Source: JAKSCF01 sp028279945 (GTDB lineage: Bacteria; Bacillota; Clostridia; Peptostreptococcales; JAAYPU01). Taken from it: 6,611 nt of DNA. Every line of letters begins with the position of its first letter. The first letter of the stretch is position 1. A program made the translations under genes and the position numbers. The DNA lies in the NCBI GenBank assembly GCA_028279945.1, contig JANQMT010000086.1, positions 1 to 6,611 on the forward strand, given 5' to 3'. The notes below the pieces were generated by a model. The model was not told the DNA's origin. It saw only the letters and a program-made list of their open reading frames with translations, and did not search any database. Positions 1-6,322 of the stretch are shown here, one piece after another.

Positions 1-29
1 CTTATATTTGTTAGGGAGGGACAACAAAT

Positions 30-1919
30 ATGACAAATTTTAAAGATGCCAAAATATTGGACATCAATCTAACAGACCAGACCTATGAGGTCAAAACACT
101 TGCAGGAGACATATACAGAAAGTATCCCGGGGGCTCGGCACTGGGCATGTATTTAATGCTCAATAACATGAAGCCGGGTGTAGAACCCCTGTCTCCAGAA
201 AATTTATTAATCTTTTCAGTATCGCCGTTAACAGGATTACCCATTAGCGGACAAAGCAGAATGACGGTAACCACAAAAAGTCCGTTAACGGGTACGGCAG
301 GCGACTCACAAGTAGGAGGATTTATTCCGGCACACGTTAAAGGAAATGGATACGATTCTATCCTATTCAGAGGAAAAGCAGAAAAACCTGTTTATGTTTA
401 CATTAACCAAGACCGAGTCGAATTTAAAGATGCAAAAAATGTTTGGGGTAAAATTACAGGAGAATCCGAAGAAATCATTAAAGAAGAACTGGGCGAAAAG
501 AATATTGAAATGTCACTCATCGGACCCGGTGGAGAAAACCTGGTTAAATTTGCAAGCATCATGCACCAAAGAAGCCGGGCCAATGGCAGAAACGGTGTAG
601 GTGCCGTTATGGGTTCCAAGAACTTAAAAGCAATGGTGGTTAAAAAACAAAGACCTGCAAAACCCGTAGATATGGATGGCTTTAAAACCCTTACAAAAGA
701 TGTAAGAGAAAGAATAAAAGCGAATGAAGTTATGGTGGATACGGCATTAAACGGAACGGCTGGCGTAACAGACTTTCATTTGGATGAAGGATTCTTGCCA
801 AGTCGAAACTGGAAAAGAGGCTACTTAGAAGGTGGAGAAGCCATAAAAGGAGACACCATAACAAAAAACATCTTGAAAGAAAGAGACACATGCTTTGCAT
901 GTGCCATTCGATGTAAAGGTGTTGTAGAAATAGAAGGAAAAGTGGATCCGGCTTATGGGGGTCCTGAGTATGAAACCGTATGTACATTTGGATCATATTG
1001 TGACAACACAAACTTAGAAGACATCTGCTATGCCAACCAATTATGCAACATGTATGGCATAGATACCATTTCCTGTGGGGCGACCATTGCATTTGCCATG
1101 GAATGCTTTGAAAATGGATTACTTACAAAAGAAAATTCAGATGGAATGGAATTGAAATTTGGAGATGGCAGAATATTTGGAGAAATCATTCCAAAGATAG
1201 CAAACAGAGAAGGAAAACTGGGAGACTTATTGGCTGAAGGCAGTGCAAGAGCAGCAGAAAAAATAGGCGGCGGTTCGGAGAAATATGTAATGGCAGTTAA
1301 AAAACAAGAAATGCCGGCACATATGCCGCAAATGAAGCCAAACCTGGCCATTAACTATGCGGTAAATCCCTTTGGAGCAGATCATCAATCTTCAGAGCAT
1401 GACCCTGCATTAATGGCACCAAAAGACTCTAATGACTGGAAATGGGTGAACCTGCTCAATGACTTTGAGGCATGTGACGCATATGGCGTACTGGATGAAA
1501 ACAAAGCAAAATTTGCTTTGGAAACCCAAAAATTCTACTCCATGTTAGATACATTAGGACTATGCCAATTCGCATGGGGACCTGCATGGCAATTGTATGG
1601 GCCGGAAGAATTGGTTGAATTCTGTCAATACGGATCAGGCTGGGATGCAAGCATAAAAGAGCTACAGGAAGTTGGGGAAAGAAGAATCAACCTGATGAGA
1701 ATGTTCAATGCAAAAGAAGGCTTCACACGTAAAGAAGATGTGATTCCGGAGAGACTATTTGATGCCATTCCGGACGGACCTAATGCAGGAACTCAGCTAA
1801 GTAAGGAAGATTTTGAAGTCGCTTTAAACAAATATTATGAATTAGCCGGATGGGATCAAGAGACAGGTAACCCAACACCCGAAACCCTTAAGCGCCTAGA
1901 TATAGACTGGCTGATTTGA
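30..1919 (+). CDS. aor: Aldehyde:ferredoxin oxidoreductase (AOR family, tungsten/molybdo-bispterin enzyme)
   Basis: Complete 629-residue protein of the AOR family, which oxidises aldehydes to carboxylic acids in the cytoplasm and passes the electrons to ferredoxin through a bis-pterin tungsten (sometimes molybdenum) centre and one [4Fe-4S] cluster. The N-terminal domain (about residues 5-205) carries the family blocks PLTG, SPLTG, GDSQVGG, IGPGGEN and GRNGVGAVMGSKNLKA. The cluster ligands are visible as CxxCxxxC at Cys288, Cys291 and Cys295, the same numbers as in the Pyrococcus furiosus enzyme, with a fourth candidate Cys512 in LGLCQFAWG. Length is slightly above the roughly 605 residues of the archaeal enzyme. 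The ATG at 30 lies 9 nt after AGGGAGGG (13-20), a convincing start; the promoter is outside the window. A ThiS/MoaD-like sulfur carrier follows, a sensible partner for pterin synthesis. Downstream aminotransferases suggest amine-derived aldehydes as substrates, but this is inference. Family assignment is very secure; substrate and metal are unknown. Confidence 0.96.
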   Translation: MTNFKDAKILDINLTDQTYEVKTLAGDIYRKYPGGSALGMYLMLNNMKPGVEPLSPENLLIFSVSPLTGLPISGQSRMTVTTKSPLTGTAGDSQVGGFIPAHVKGNGYDSILFRGKAEKPVYVYINQDRVEFKDAKNVWGKITGESEEIIKEELGEKNIEMSLIGPGGENLVKFASIMHQRSRANGRNGVGAVMGSKNLKAMVVKKQRPAKPVDMDGFKTLTKDVRERIKANEVMVDTALNGTAGVTDFHLDEGFLPSRNWKRGYLEGGEAIKGDTITKNILKERDTCFACAIRCKGVVEIEGKVDPAYGGPEYETVCTFGSYCDNTNLEDICYANQLCNMYGIDTISCGATIAFAMECFENGLLTKENSDGMELKFGDGRIFGEIIPKIANREGKLGDLLAEGSARAAEKIGGGSEKYVMAVKKQEMPAHMPQMKPNLAINYAVNPFGADHQSSEHDPALMAPKDSNDWKWVNLLNDFEACDAYGVLDENKAKFALETQKFYSMLDTLGLCQFAWGPAWQLYGPEELVEFCQYGSGWDASIKELQEVGERRINLMRMFNAKEGFTRKEDVIPERLFDAIPDGPNAGTQLSKEDFEVALNKYYELAGWDQETGNPTPETLKRLDIDWLI

Positions 1920-1935
1920 GATAGAGATCATGAAA

Positions 1936-1964
1936 CGTAGGGGCGGGTCTCCGTGCCCGCCCTC
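1936..1964. repeat. GC-rich REP-like palindromic hairpin
   Basis: An island of GC-rich sequence in AT-rich DNA, beginning 17 bases after the AOR stop codon. GGGCGGG (1941-1947) pairs perfectly with CCCGCCC (1956-1962), extended by a T-G wobble at 1948/1955 and enclosing a 6-base loop. No T-run follows, so it is not a typical intrinsic terminator. The form (GTAGGGGCG, then a palindrome ending in CGCCC) is like the short interspersed palindromes scattered between genes in many clostridial genomes; that resemblance is from memory and only one copy lies in this window. It may protect the 3' end of AOR mRNA or reduce read-through into the sulfur carrier gene. Confidence 0.6.
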
Positions 1965-2013
1965 AAATGTAAACTCAAACTAAACTTATACTGTCCCCTG
2001 TTTCCTTAAAAAA

Positions 2014-2019
2014 AGGTGG
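2014..2019 (+). promoter_or_regulatory. Ribosome binding site deciding the sulfur carrier start
   Basis: AGGTGG precedes two consecutive ATG codons (2024 and 2027). Spacing is 4 nt to the first and 7 nt to the second, so the second ATG is the better start. The preceding CCTT (2004-2007) could pair weakly with AAGG (2013-2016) and partly cover this site. Confidence 0.6.
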
Positions 2020-2026
2020 TGTTATG

Positions 2027-2224
2027 ATGAAAGTAACCATTAACAATAAAGAAAAGATTATTCCTGAAGGTTTAACGGTAGCAGAGCTATTGAAGCATTT
2101 GGAGATGAAATCCAAAACTTCAGTATGGGTCAATGGATATCAACTACTGTTAAAAGAGTATGAACAGTTTAAAATAAATGAGAATGATATCATTAAAATA
2201 TTGAAGATTATAGGCGGCGGATAA
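2027..2224 (+). CDS. ThiS/MoaD-family sulfur carrier protein, probable AOR cofactor partner
   Basis: Small beta-grasp protein of 65 residues (66 if the ATG at 2024 is used). Visible hallmarks are the opening strand MKVTINNKEK, the segment PEGLTVAELLKHLEM typical of ThiS/MoaD, a central VWVNG strand like VAVNG in ThiS, the NENDIIKILKII strand, and a C-terminal GGG. In this family the last Gly-Gly is adenylated and converted to a thiocarboxylate that donates sulfur to thiamin or to molybdopterin. It sits 107 bases after an AOR gene, with no terminator visible between them except the REP-like hairpin, so co-transcription is plausible and a role in making the tungsten/molybdenum pterin is the best guess. 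No activating enzyme (MoaE, MoeB or ThiF type) is in the window. ThiS and MoaD cannot be told apart at this length by eye; a thiamin role remains possible. Confidence 0.85.
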   Translation: MKVTINNKEKIIPEGLTVAELLKHLEMKSKTSVWVNGYQLLLKEYEQFKINENDIIKILKIIGGG

Positions 2225-2273
2225 TAATTTGCTTTTTAATATAAAAAGATGATTAGACTGGATTTAGGAAAGA

Positions 2274-2300
2274 TAATACTCATGCAATGCATGGTTATTA
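2274..2300. promoter_or_regulatory. Imperfect 27-bp palindrome upstream of the first aminotransferase (candidate operator)
   Basis: CATGCA-A-TGCATG (2281-2293) is perfect around a single central base. After two unmatched positions on each side the symmetry resumes as TAATA (2274-2278) and TATTA (2296-2300), so 11 of 13 positions per arm match. The centre is 55 bases before the GTG start. GATAAT (2272-2277), a possible -10 box without a good -35, overlaps its left end, so a bound protein could block transcription of the first aminotransferase gene. The role is inferred from symmetry and position only. Confidence 0.45.
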
Positions 2301-2341
2301 ATAGCAGTTGTTAAAATTGATTATAAAGGAGGATGTTATAA

Positions 2342-3700
2342 GTGACTGCTTACAAAGATGCTGCTTTGAAAGAAGCGTCAAGAGTGTATGATCTAATTCT
2401 ATCTGATAAATTAGATGACGCTCAAAAAAAATCAGTAATAGAGGATTCGGTAGAAAATTTTAATGCCCATGTTAATCCAGGTTGGTTGGAATACAGAAAG
2501 TCTGTATCAACTGATGCAACTTTTGTAGAGTGGGAATCTGAAGGTGTACATTTCTATGATGTAAATAAAACAGAATTTATCGATTGCTTAGGTGGATTTG
2601 GTATTTATAGCTGTGGACATAGAAATCCGGAAATTGTTAAAGCTGTTGAATCACAGCTTAGCAAGTATTGTCTCCATAGTCAAGAACTGGTTGATCCGTT
2701 AAGAGGATACCTTGCAAAGCTTTTAGCTATGATTACGCCTGGAGACTTAAAATATTCATTCTTTACCAATGGTGGAGCAGAAGCAGTAGAAATGGCATTA
2801 AAGCTGGCTAGACTTGCTACTGGTGGCAAATGGTACATCTCTACCATCAATGCATTCCACGGAAAATCATTGGGTGCAATCTCAATGGGTGGTAAAGGGT
2901 CTTATAGAGAACCGTACTTGCCTATGATTCAGCAAGTGCAACACGTTGAATATGGTGATGCCGAAGCAATGGAAAAAGCAATCAAAAACCTTCAACATGT
3001 AGGAGAAAAAGTTGCTGCTGTAATCATTGAACCGATTCAAGGCGAAGCAGGTATCATTATTCCTCCGGAGGGATATCTAAAAAGAGTAAGAGAAATATGT
3101 GATGAAACAGGTGTTGCACTTATTTTTGATGAAATACAAACAGGTATGGGAAGATGTGGATCCATGTTCAGATGTGAAGCTGAAGGCGTAGCACCTGATA
3201 TTATGACTTATGGTAAAGCTTTTGGCGGCGGCGTAATGCCCATTACCGGTATTATTGCTAATTCTAAAATGTGGACACAGGATATCATTGATAACCCATG
3301 GATTTTGGGATCGCCTACTTTCGGTGGCAATCCGTTGGCTTGTTCTGCAGCCATTGCAACGATTAAATACATGCTGGAAAATGATCTTCCTCAGCAAGCA
3401 AAAGAGAAAGGCGAGTATTTAACAGAAAAATTGGCGGCAATTCAAGCAAAATATCCTAAGCTCCTTATAGGTGTAAGAGGAATGGGTATGTTATTTGGTC
3501 TTGAATTCCCAGAATCAGAAATGGGATATTCGGTTGCTAAAGGTTTGTTTGCTAGAAAGGTTATGACAGCCGGTACACTTGTTAATGCTAAAACATTAAG
3601 AATTGAACCGCCTCTAATTATGAATTATGAAACAATTGATGAAGTGCTTAAGAGACTGGATGAAGCATTAGCAGATACATATAAAGAATTTAATTTATAA
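2342..3700 (+). CDS. patA: Class III PLP aminotransferase, putrescine aminotransferase-like (copy 1)
   Basis: Complete 452-residue fold-type I, class III aminotransferase. By memory it aligns along almost its full length with E. coli PatA/YgjG (459 residues), sharing NPGWLEYRKSV (NPGFLEYRKSV in PatA), FIDCLGGFGI, GHRNP, LHSQEL-DPLR, GAFHGKS-type and EPIQGEAG blocks, and AGTL-NAKT-RIEPP near the C-terminus. PatA moves an amino group from putrescine to 2-oxoglutarate, giving 4-aminobutanal and glutamate. PLP residues are visible: Lys292 in TYGKAFGGG (Schiff base), Asp263 in FDEIQTGMGR (pyridine nitrogen), the phosphate-binding turn NGGAE (143-147) and Thr326 in TFGGNPLAC. The start is GTG, 9 nt after AGGAGG (2327-2332), and the duplicate copy starts the same way. 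A strong terminator follows, so it is probably expressed apart from copy 2. Substrate could instead be cadaverine, another omega-amine or acetylornithine; the class is certain, the substrate is likely but unproven. Confidence 0.9.
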   Translation: MTAYKDAALKEASRVYDLILSDKLDDAQKKSVIEDSVENFNAHVNPGWLEYRKSVSTDATFVEWESEGVHFYDVNKTEFIDCLGGFGIYSCGHRNPEIVKAVESQLSKYCLHSQELVDPLRGYLAKLLAMITPGDLKYSFFTNGGAEAVEMALKLARLATGGKWYISTINAFHGKSLGAISMGGKGSYREPYLPMIQQVQHVEYGDAEAMEKAIKNLQHVGEKVAAVIIEPIQGEAGIIIPPEGYLKRVREICDETGVALIFDEIQTGMGRCGSMFRCEAEGVAPDIMTYGKAFGGGVMPITGIIANSKMWTQDIIDNPWILGSPTFGGNPLACSAAIATIKYMLENDLPQQAKEKGEYLTEKLAAIQAKYPKLLIGVRGMGMLFGLEFPESEMGYSVAKGLFARKVMTAGTLVNAKTLRIEPPLIMNYETIDEVLKRLDEALADTYKEFNL

Positions 3701-3719
3701 TATAATTGATTGCATATCT

Positions 3720-3764
3720 AACTCCCGTTACCATGTTATCCATGTTGGCGGGAGTTTTGGTTTT
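3720..3764 (+). terminator. Intrinsic terminator after aminotransferase copy 1
   Basis: AACTCCCG (3720-3727) pairs perfectly with CGGGAGTT (3749-3756). The long loop folds further: CATG (3732-3735) pairs with CATG (3741-3744) around a 5-base loop. A T-rich tail, TTTTGGTTTT, overlaps and follows the stem. It begins 19 bases after the stop codon of copy 1. Confidence 0.88.
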
Positions 3765-3829
3765 AAGATTTAAAAGGTTATAAAAACGAATGATATAAAA
3801 ATCTTAAATATAAGAAAAAATATCAAATG

Positions 3830-3864
3830 TTATACACTTTTGCAAAATAAACTGAAGTGTAAAA
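3830..3864. repeat. Inverted repeat TACACTT-N15-AAGTGTA (possible operator)
   Basis: TACACTT (3833-3839) and AAGTGTA (3855-3861) are perfect inverted copies; after one mismatch the symmetry continues two more bases each side. The arm centres are 22 bases apart, about two helical turns, as expected for a dimeric or cooperative DNA-binding protein. It lies 150-185 bases before copy 2. Function is unknown. Confidence 0.35.
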
Positions 3865-3927
3865 ATATTTAGAATAAATGTAGTAATCTCGCAATACCAA
3901 TACTTCCAAAGCTTATAATTGTCTGTT

Positions 3928-3963
3928 TTGTCAATAGCTGCATCTGTTGGCATGATTATTGAA
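3928..3963 (+). promoter_or_regulatory. Candidate promoter of aminotransferase copy 2 (sigma-A or sigma-54-like)
   Basis: Two readings overlap. Sigma-A type: TTGTCA (3928-3933), 17-base spacer, CATGAT (3951-3956), 5/6 and 4/6 matches to consensus. Sigma-54 type: TTGGCATGATTATTGAA (3947-3963) has GG at -24 with the right 10-base gap and TTG at -12, but GA instead of the expected GC. Either gives a leader of roughly 40-50 bases before the GTG at 4014. Neither is strong enough to choose. Confidence 0.35.
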
Positions 3964-4013
3964 TATATAAAAAAGAAGCAATTAAGTTTTAAAGTATAAA
4001 GGAGGAGTAAACT

Positions 4014-5372
4014 GTGACAGCTTACAAAGATGCAGCTTTAAAAGAAGCTAAAAGAGTAATGGATTATATCCTTAAAGATGACCTTGCAAAGGATGAAAAG
4101 GATCAAATCGTAGCGGACTCTATTGATAACTTTAACAACAACGTTAACCCAGGGTGGTTAGAATACAGAAAATCTGTATCAACCAACTCTGCTTTCGTTG
4201 AGTGGACAGATTCTGAAGAACACTTTGTTGACCTTTATGGAAATGAATTTATCGATTGTCTTGGTGGTTTCGGTATTTATACATGTGGACATAGAAATCC
4301 TGAGATTCTTAAATATGTTCAAGCGCAGTTAGGAAGATACGCATTACACAGTCAAGAATTAGTAGACCCGCTAAGAGGATACCTTGCAAAATTATTATCA
4401 ATGATTACACCTGGAGACCTTCAATATGCTTTCTTCACAAATGGTGGAGCAGAAGCAGTAGAAATGGCTCTTAAACTTGCCAGACTTGCTACCGGCGGCA
4501 GATGGTTCATTTCAACAGTAGGCGCATTCCACGGAAAATCAATGGGAGCGATCTCAATGGGTGGAAAAGGTGCTTACAGAGAAGACTACACACCCATGAT
4601 TCAACAAGTACAACACGTAAAATTCGGTGATGCAGATGCTGCTGAAGCGGCAATTAAAAACTTGCAAGCTGTAGGAGAAAAAGTTGCAGCAATTATCGTT
4701 GAGCCTGTTCAAGGCGAAGCCGGGGTAATAATTCCACCGGAAGGATACCTTGCTAGATTAAGAGAAATCTGTGACGAAACAGGTGTAGCACTAATATTTG
4801 ACGAAATCCAAACGGGTATGGGTAGATGCGGCACCATGTTTAGATGTGAAGCTGAAGGCGTTGTGCCCGATATCATGACTTATGGAAAAGCTTTCGGTGG
4901 TGGTATCATGCCTATTACCGGTATTATCGCAAGACCTAAGATGTGGATTGACAAACTGGTTGAAAATCCATGGATTCTTGGATCACCAACATTTGGTGGA
5001 AACCCATTAGCTTGTTCAGCCGCTATCGCTACAATCGGTTACATGCTGGAGCATGACATTCCAGGTCAAGCAAAAGCTAAAGGTGAGCACTTCATGAAAG
5101 AGCTTGCAAAATTACAAGAAAAATATCCAAAGCTGCTGGTAGATTTCAGAGGTGCCGGTCTTCTTATCGCTATGGAATTCCCGGTAGCAGAAATGGGATA
5201 CTCTGTAACTAAAGGATTATTCGCACGTAACGTCATGACAGCGGGTACACTGGTAAATGCCAAAACAGTAAGAATTGAGCCACCTGCAACAATGACTGAT
5301 GAGACCATTGACATCGTTATATCAAAACTGGATGAAGCAATGGCAGATACTTACAAAGAATTTAATCTATAA
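4014..5372 (+). CDS. patA: Class III PLP aminotransferase, putrescine aminotransferase-like (copy 2)
   Basis: Second complete 452-residue class III aminotransferase, aligning to copy 1 without gaps with about 108 differences by hand count (about 76% identity). All PLP residues are kept at the same numbers: NGGAE 143-147, Asp263, Lys292, Thr326. Differences cluster in residues 13-77, 312-317, 359-369 and 376-392, while the active-site blocks at 78-98, 111-162 and 250-306 are nearly unchanged, so both copies should be active on related substrates. GTG start 8 nt after AGGAGG (4000-4005); TATAAAGGAGGA before the start is shared with copy 1, but the DNA further upstream is unrelated. Most related to PatA/YgjG, with putrescine plus 2-oxoglutarate as the likely pair; different omega-amines for the two copies are possible. 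It ends in a bidirectional terminator facing the convergent regulator gene. Confidence 0.9.
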   Translation: MTAYKDAALKEAKRVMDYILKDDLAKDEKDQIVADSIDNFNNNVNPGWLEYRKSVSTNSAFVEWTDSEEHFVDLYGNEFIDCLGGFGIYTCGHRNPEILKYVQAQLGRYALHSQELVDPLRGYLAKLLSMITPGDLQYAFFTNGGAEAVEMALKLARLATGGRWFISTVGAFHGKSMGAISMGGKGAYREDYTPMIQQVQHVKFGDADAAEAAIKNLQAVGEKVAAIIVEPVQGEAGVIIPPEGYLARLREICDETGVALIFDEIQTGMGRCGTMFRCEAEGVVPDIMTYGKAFGGGIMPITGIIARPKMWIDKLVENPWILGSPTFGGNPLACSAAIATIGYMLEHDIPGQAKAKGEHFMKELAKLQEKYPKLLVDFRGAGLLIAMEFPVAEMGYSVTKGLFARNVMTAGTLVNAKTVRIEPPATMTDETIDIVISKLDEAMADTYKEFNL

Positions 5373-5389
5373 TTAAAATAAATACACAA

Positions 5390-5420
5390 AAAGAGCATAC
5401 GGCTTAGTCGTATGCTTTTT
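5390..5420. terminator. Bidirectional intrinsic terminator between aminotransferase copy 2 and the regulator
   Basis: GCATACG (5395-5401) pairs with CGTATGC (5409-5415), extended by A-T pairs and one G-T wobble into the flanking A-run (5390-5394) and T-run (5416-5420). It lies between two convergent stop codons, 17 bases after copy 2 and 5 bases past the end of the regulator gene. With A5 on one side and T5 on the other it can work in both directions. Confidence 0.9.
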
Positions 5421-5425
5421 GTATA

Positions 5426-6196
5426 TTAATCATTTAAATGAATCACTTTGATAAGTTGTGTACGGCTGTTTACATTTAATTTCTTGAAGATATTGCTTAA
5501 ATGTTTTTTTACAGTAGTAGCACTGATAAATAAAATATCGCTTATTTCTTGGTTGGAAAAACCATCCATTACCAATTCTATAATTTCCCATTCTCTGTTG
5601 GTTAAATGATATTCTTCTATAGGATCGTCGCTTTCTTTTGTCTTAACAATTGAATTTTTTATACCCTGAGGAAACACTTGAAATAACCGATTAGATAAAT
5701 GAGAATTCAATATATTTAATATAAATAAATCCTTTTCTGAAAGATTTTTATGCTCCTCCGATCGGAATACCGTCACCGTACCCAGCAAGTGTCCGTCTTG
5801 AACAATGGTTGTACCACCGGCAAAATAGCTGTTAGTAGGGCACATCCATTCTTTAAAATATTCTGTGCTCTCTCTTTGTTTGTTATTTAATAAATCTGTG
5901 TCTCTATATATAACAGAATTAGGCTGAAAATGAATCCATCTGGTATAGTCGATATGTTGATAATATTCATAGTAATTTTTCAAATATTCTATAGGTATAT
6001 TGATTGAAATAGGATCAAAAAAAAGGTAATTATTTTTACTTTTAACGCTAAAATCAAATAGAGCACTATCATAAGGCACAAGTAATTGAAGAGACTCCAG
6101 GAAATGCTTTCTCATTTTTTTCAGATCAGAAGTTTTATAAATAGAAAAAATCATATCGTTAATTGATAACCATTCATTTTGTTTCAGTAATGTCAT
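5426..6196 (-). CDS. LuxR-family transcriptional regulator (GAF-like N-terminus, LuxR-type HTH C-terminus)
   Basis: Complete regulator of 256 residues. Residues 198-253 are a clear LuxR/FixJ-type helix-turn-helix: LTNRE at the start, then FSNQEISDILFISATTVKKH and NIFKKLNVNSRTQLI. The N-terminal part (about 1-175) has no receiver domain and no transmembrane segment. Its GTTIVQDGHLLGTVTVFR stretch followed by a helix resembles a GAF-type ligand-sensing domain, but this is weak by eye, and no autoinducer-binding signature is claimed. Start choice: the frame opens with TTG at 6202, directly against the ribosome binding site and so unusable, whereas ATG at 6196 has 6-nt spacing. It is divergent from the ureohydrolase gene and convergent with aminotransferase copy 2, so it is a candidate local activator or repressor. 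The signal it senses is unknown. Confidence 0.88.
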   Translation of the reverse strand: MTLLKQNEWLSINDMIFSIYKTSDLKKMRKHFLESLQLLVPYDSALFDFSVKSKNNYLFFDPISINIPIEYLKNYYEYYQHIDYTRWIHFQPNSVIYRDTDLLNNKQRESTEYFKEWMCPTNSYFAGGTTIVQDGHLLGTVTVFRSEEHKNLSEKDLFILNILNSHLSNRLFQVFPQGIKNSIVKTKESDDPIEEYHLTNREWEIIELVMDGFSNQEISDILFISATTVKKHLSNIFKKLNVNSRTQLIKVIHLND

Positions 6197-6202
6197 TATC
6201 AA

Positions 6203-6208
6203 CCACCT
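6203..6208 (-). promoter_or_regulatory. Ribosome binding site deciding the regulator start
   Basis: Read on the minus strand, AGGTGG is followed by TTGATA and then ATG at 6196. Six-base spacing supports this ATG and rules out the TTG at 6202, which would have no spacing. Confidence 0.75.
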
Positions 6209-6257
6209 CTCATGTTCCTATTTTGCTGGCAATTTTAACATAACATTAATAAACATT

Positions 6258-6275
6258 CAACTATAGTTGTAGTAT
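6258..6275. promoter_or_regulatory. 12-bp palindrome CAACTATAGTTG plus adjoining GTAGTAT half-site
   Basis: CAACTATAGTTG (6258-6269) is a perfect palindrome. It overlaps GTAGTAT (6269-6275), which recurs as the right arm of the 20-bp palindrome at 6310-6316, exactly 41 bases (about four helical turns) away. It lies in the probable leader of the regulator gene, so it could be an auxiliary operator. This is inferred from symmetry and spacing. Confidence 0.35.
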
Positions 6276-6293
6276 ATGCAAAAATTGGTGCTT

Positions 6294-6322
6294 TTTAAAT
6301 ACTACTTAAGTAGTATTATAAT
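6294..6322 (+). promoter_or_regulatory. Candidate ureohydrolase promoter with operator-like palindrome in its spacer
   Basis: TATAAT (6317-6322) is a perfect -10 box; 17 bases upstream is TTTAAA (6294-6299), a 4/6 match to -35. The 20-bp perfect palindrome at 6298-6317 fills the spacer exactly, so a protein bound there would sit between the two RNA polymerase contacts. A second candidate for the same gene is TTGAAA (6345-6350), 16-base spacer, TAAAAT (6367-6372), with 5/6 matches in both boxes. Confidence 0.5.
6298..6317. promoter_or_regulatory. Perfect 20-bp palindrome, candidate operator of the divergent pair
   Basis: AATACTACTT (6298-6307) is followed directly by its exact reverse complement AAGTAGTATT (6308-6317). 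Symmetry stops at the next base on each side. It lies between the divergent regulator and ureohydrolase genes and overlaps promoter boxes on both strands. The 20-bp size suits a dimeric helix-turn-helix protein such as the neighbouring LuxR-type regulator. Confidence 0.6.

Larger units (their letters stand above)
3701..4013. other. 313-base intergenic region between the two aminotransferase genes
   Basis: No coding potential seen. From left to right it holds the terminator of copy 1, a 10-base inverted repeat (TTTAAGATTT 3762-3771 with AAATCTTAAA 3799-3808), a second inverted repeat around TACACTT/AAGTGTA, a promoter-like stretch at 3928-3963, and the ribosome binding site of copy 2 (AGGAGG, 4000-4005). 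The first inverted repeat consists mainly of A and T and could be chance. The size and content indicate that copy 2 has its own promoter. Confidence 0.7.

Noticed and set aside
730..1092. Open frames on the minus strand across the AOR gene (also 1028-1351 and 1456-1650)
   Set aside because: They lie opposite a well-conserved AOR sequence, lack ribosome binding sites and have low-complexity translations; they are shadows of AOR.
2232..2248. CTTTTT-AATAT-AAAAAG hairpin after the sulfur carrier gene as a terminator
   Set aside because: The stem is almost entirely A-T and no T-run follows, so it is too weak to call.
2293..2307. Sigma-54-type promoter before aminotransferase copy 1 (TGG then AGC)
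   Set aside because: The GG to GC gap is 9 bases instead of 10 and the surrounding bases do not match.
3077..3397. Minus-strand open frame inside aminotransferase copy 1 (and 5066-5314 inside copy 2)
   Set aside because: Antisense to conserved catalytic blocks, with no family resemblance or start signals.
3762..3808. 10-base inverted repeat TTTAAGATTT / AAATCTTAAA as an operator
   Set aside because: Almost all A and T with a 27-base gap; likely to occur by chance in a region this AT-rich, so only mentioned in the intergenic entry.
6200..6202. TTG as start of the LuxR-type regulator (258 residues)
   Set aside because: It touches the AGGTGG ribosome binding site with no spacing; the in-frame ATG six bases later (6196) has normal spacing.
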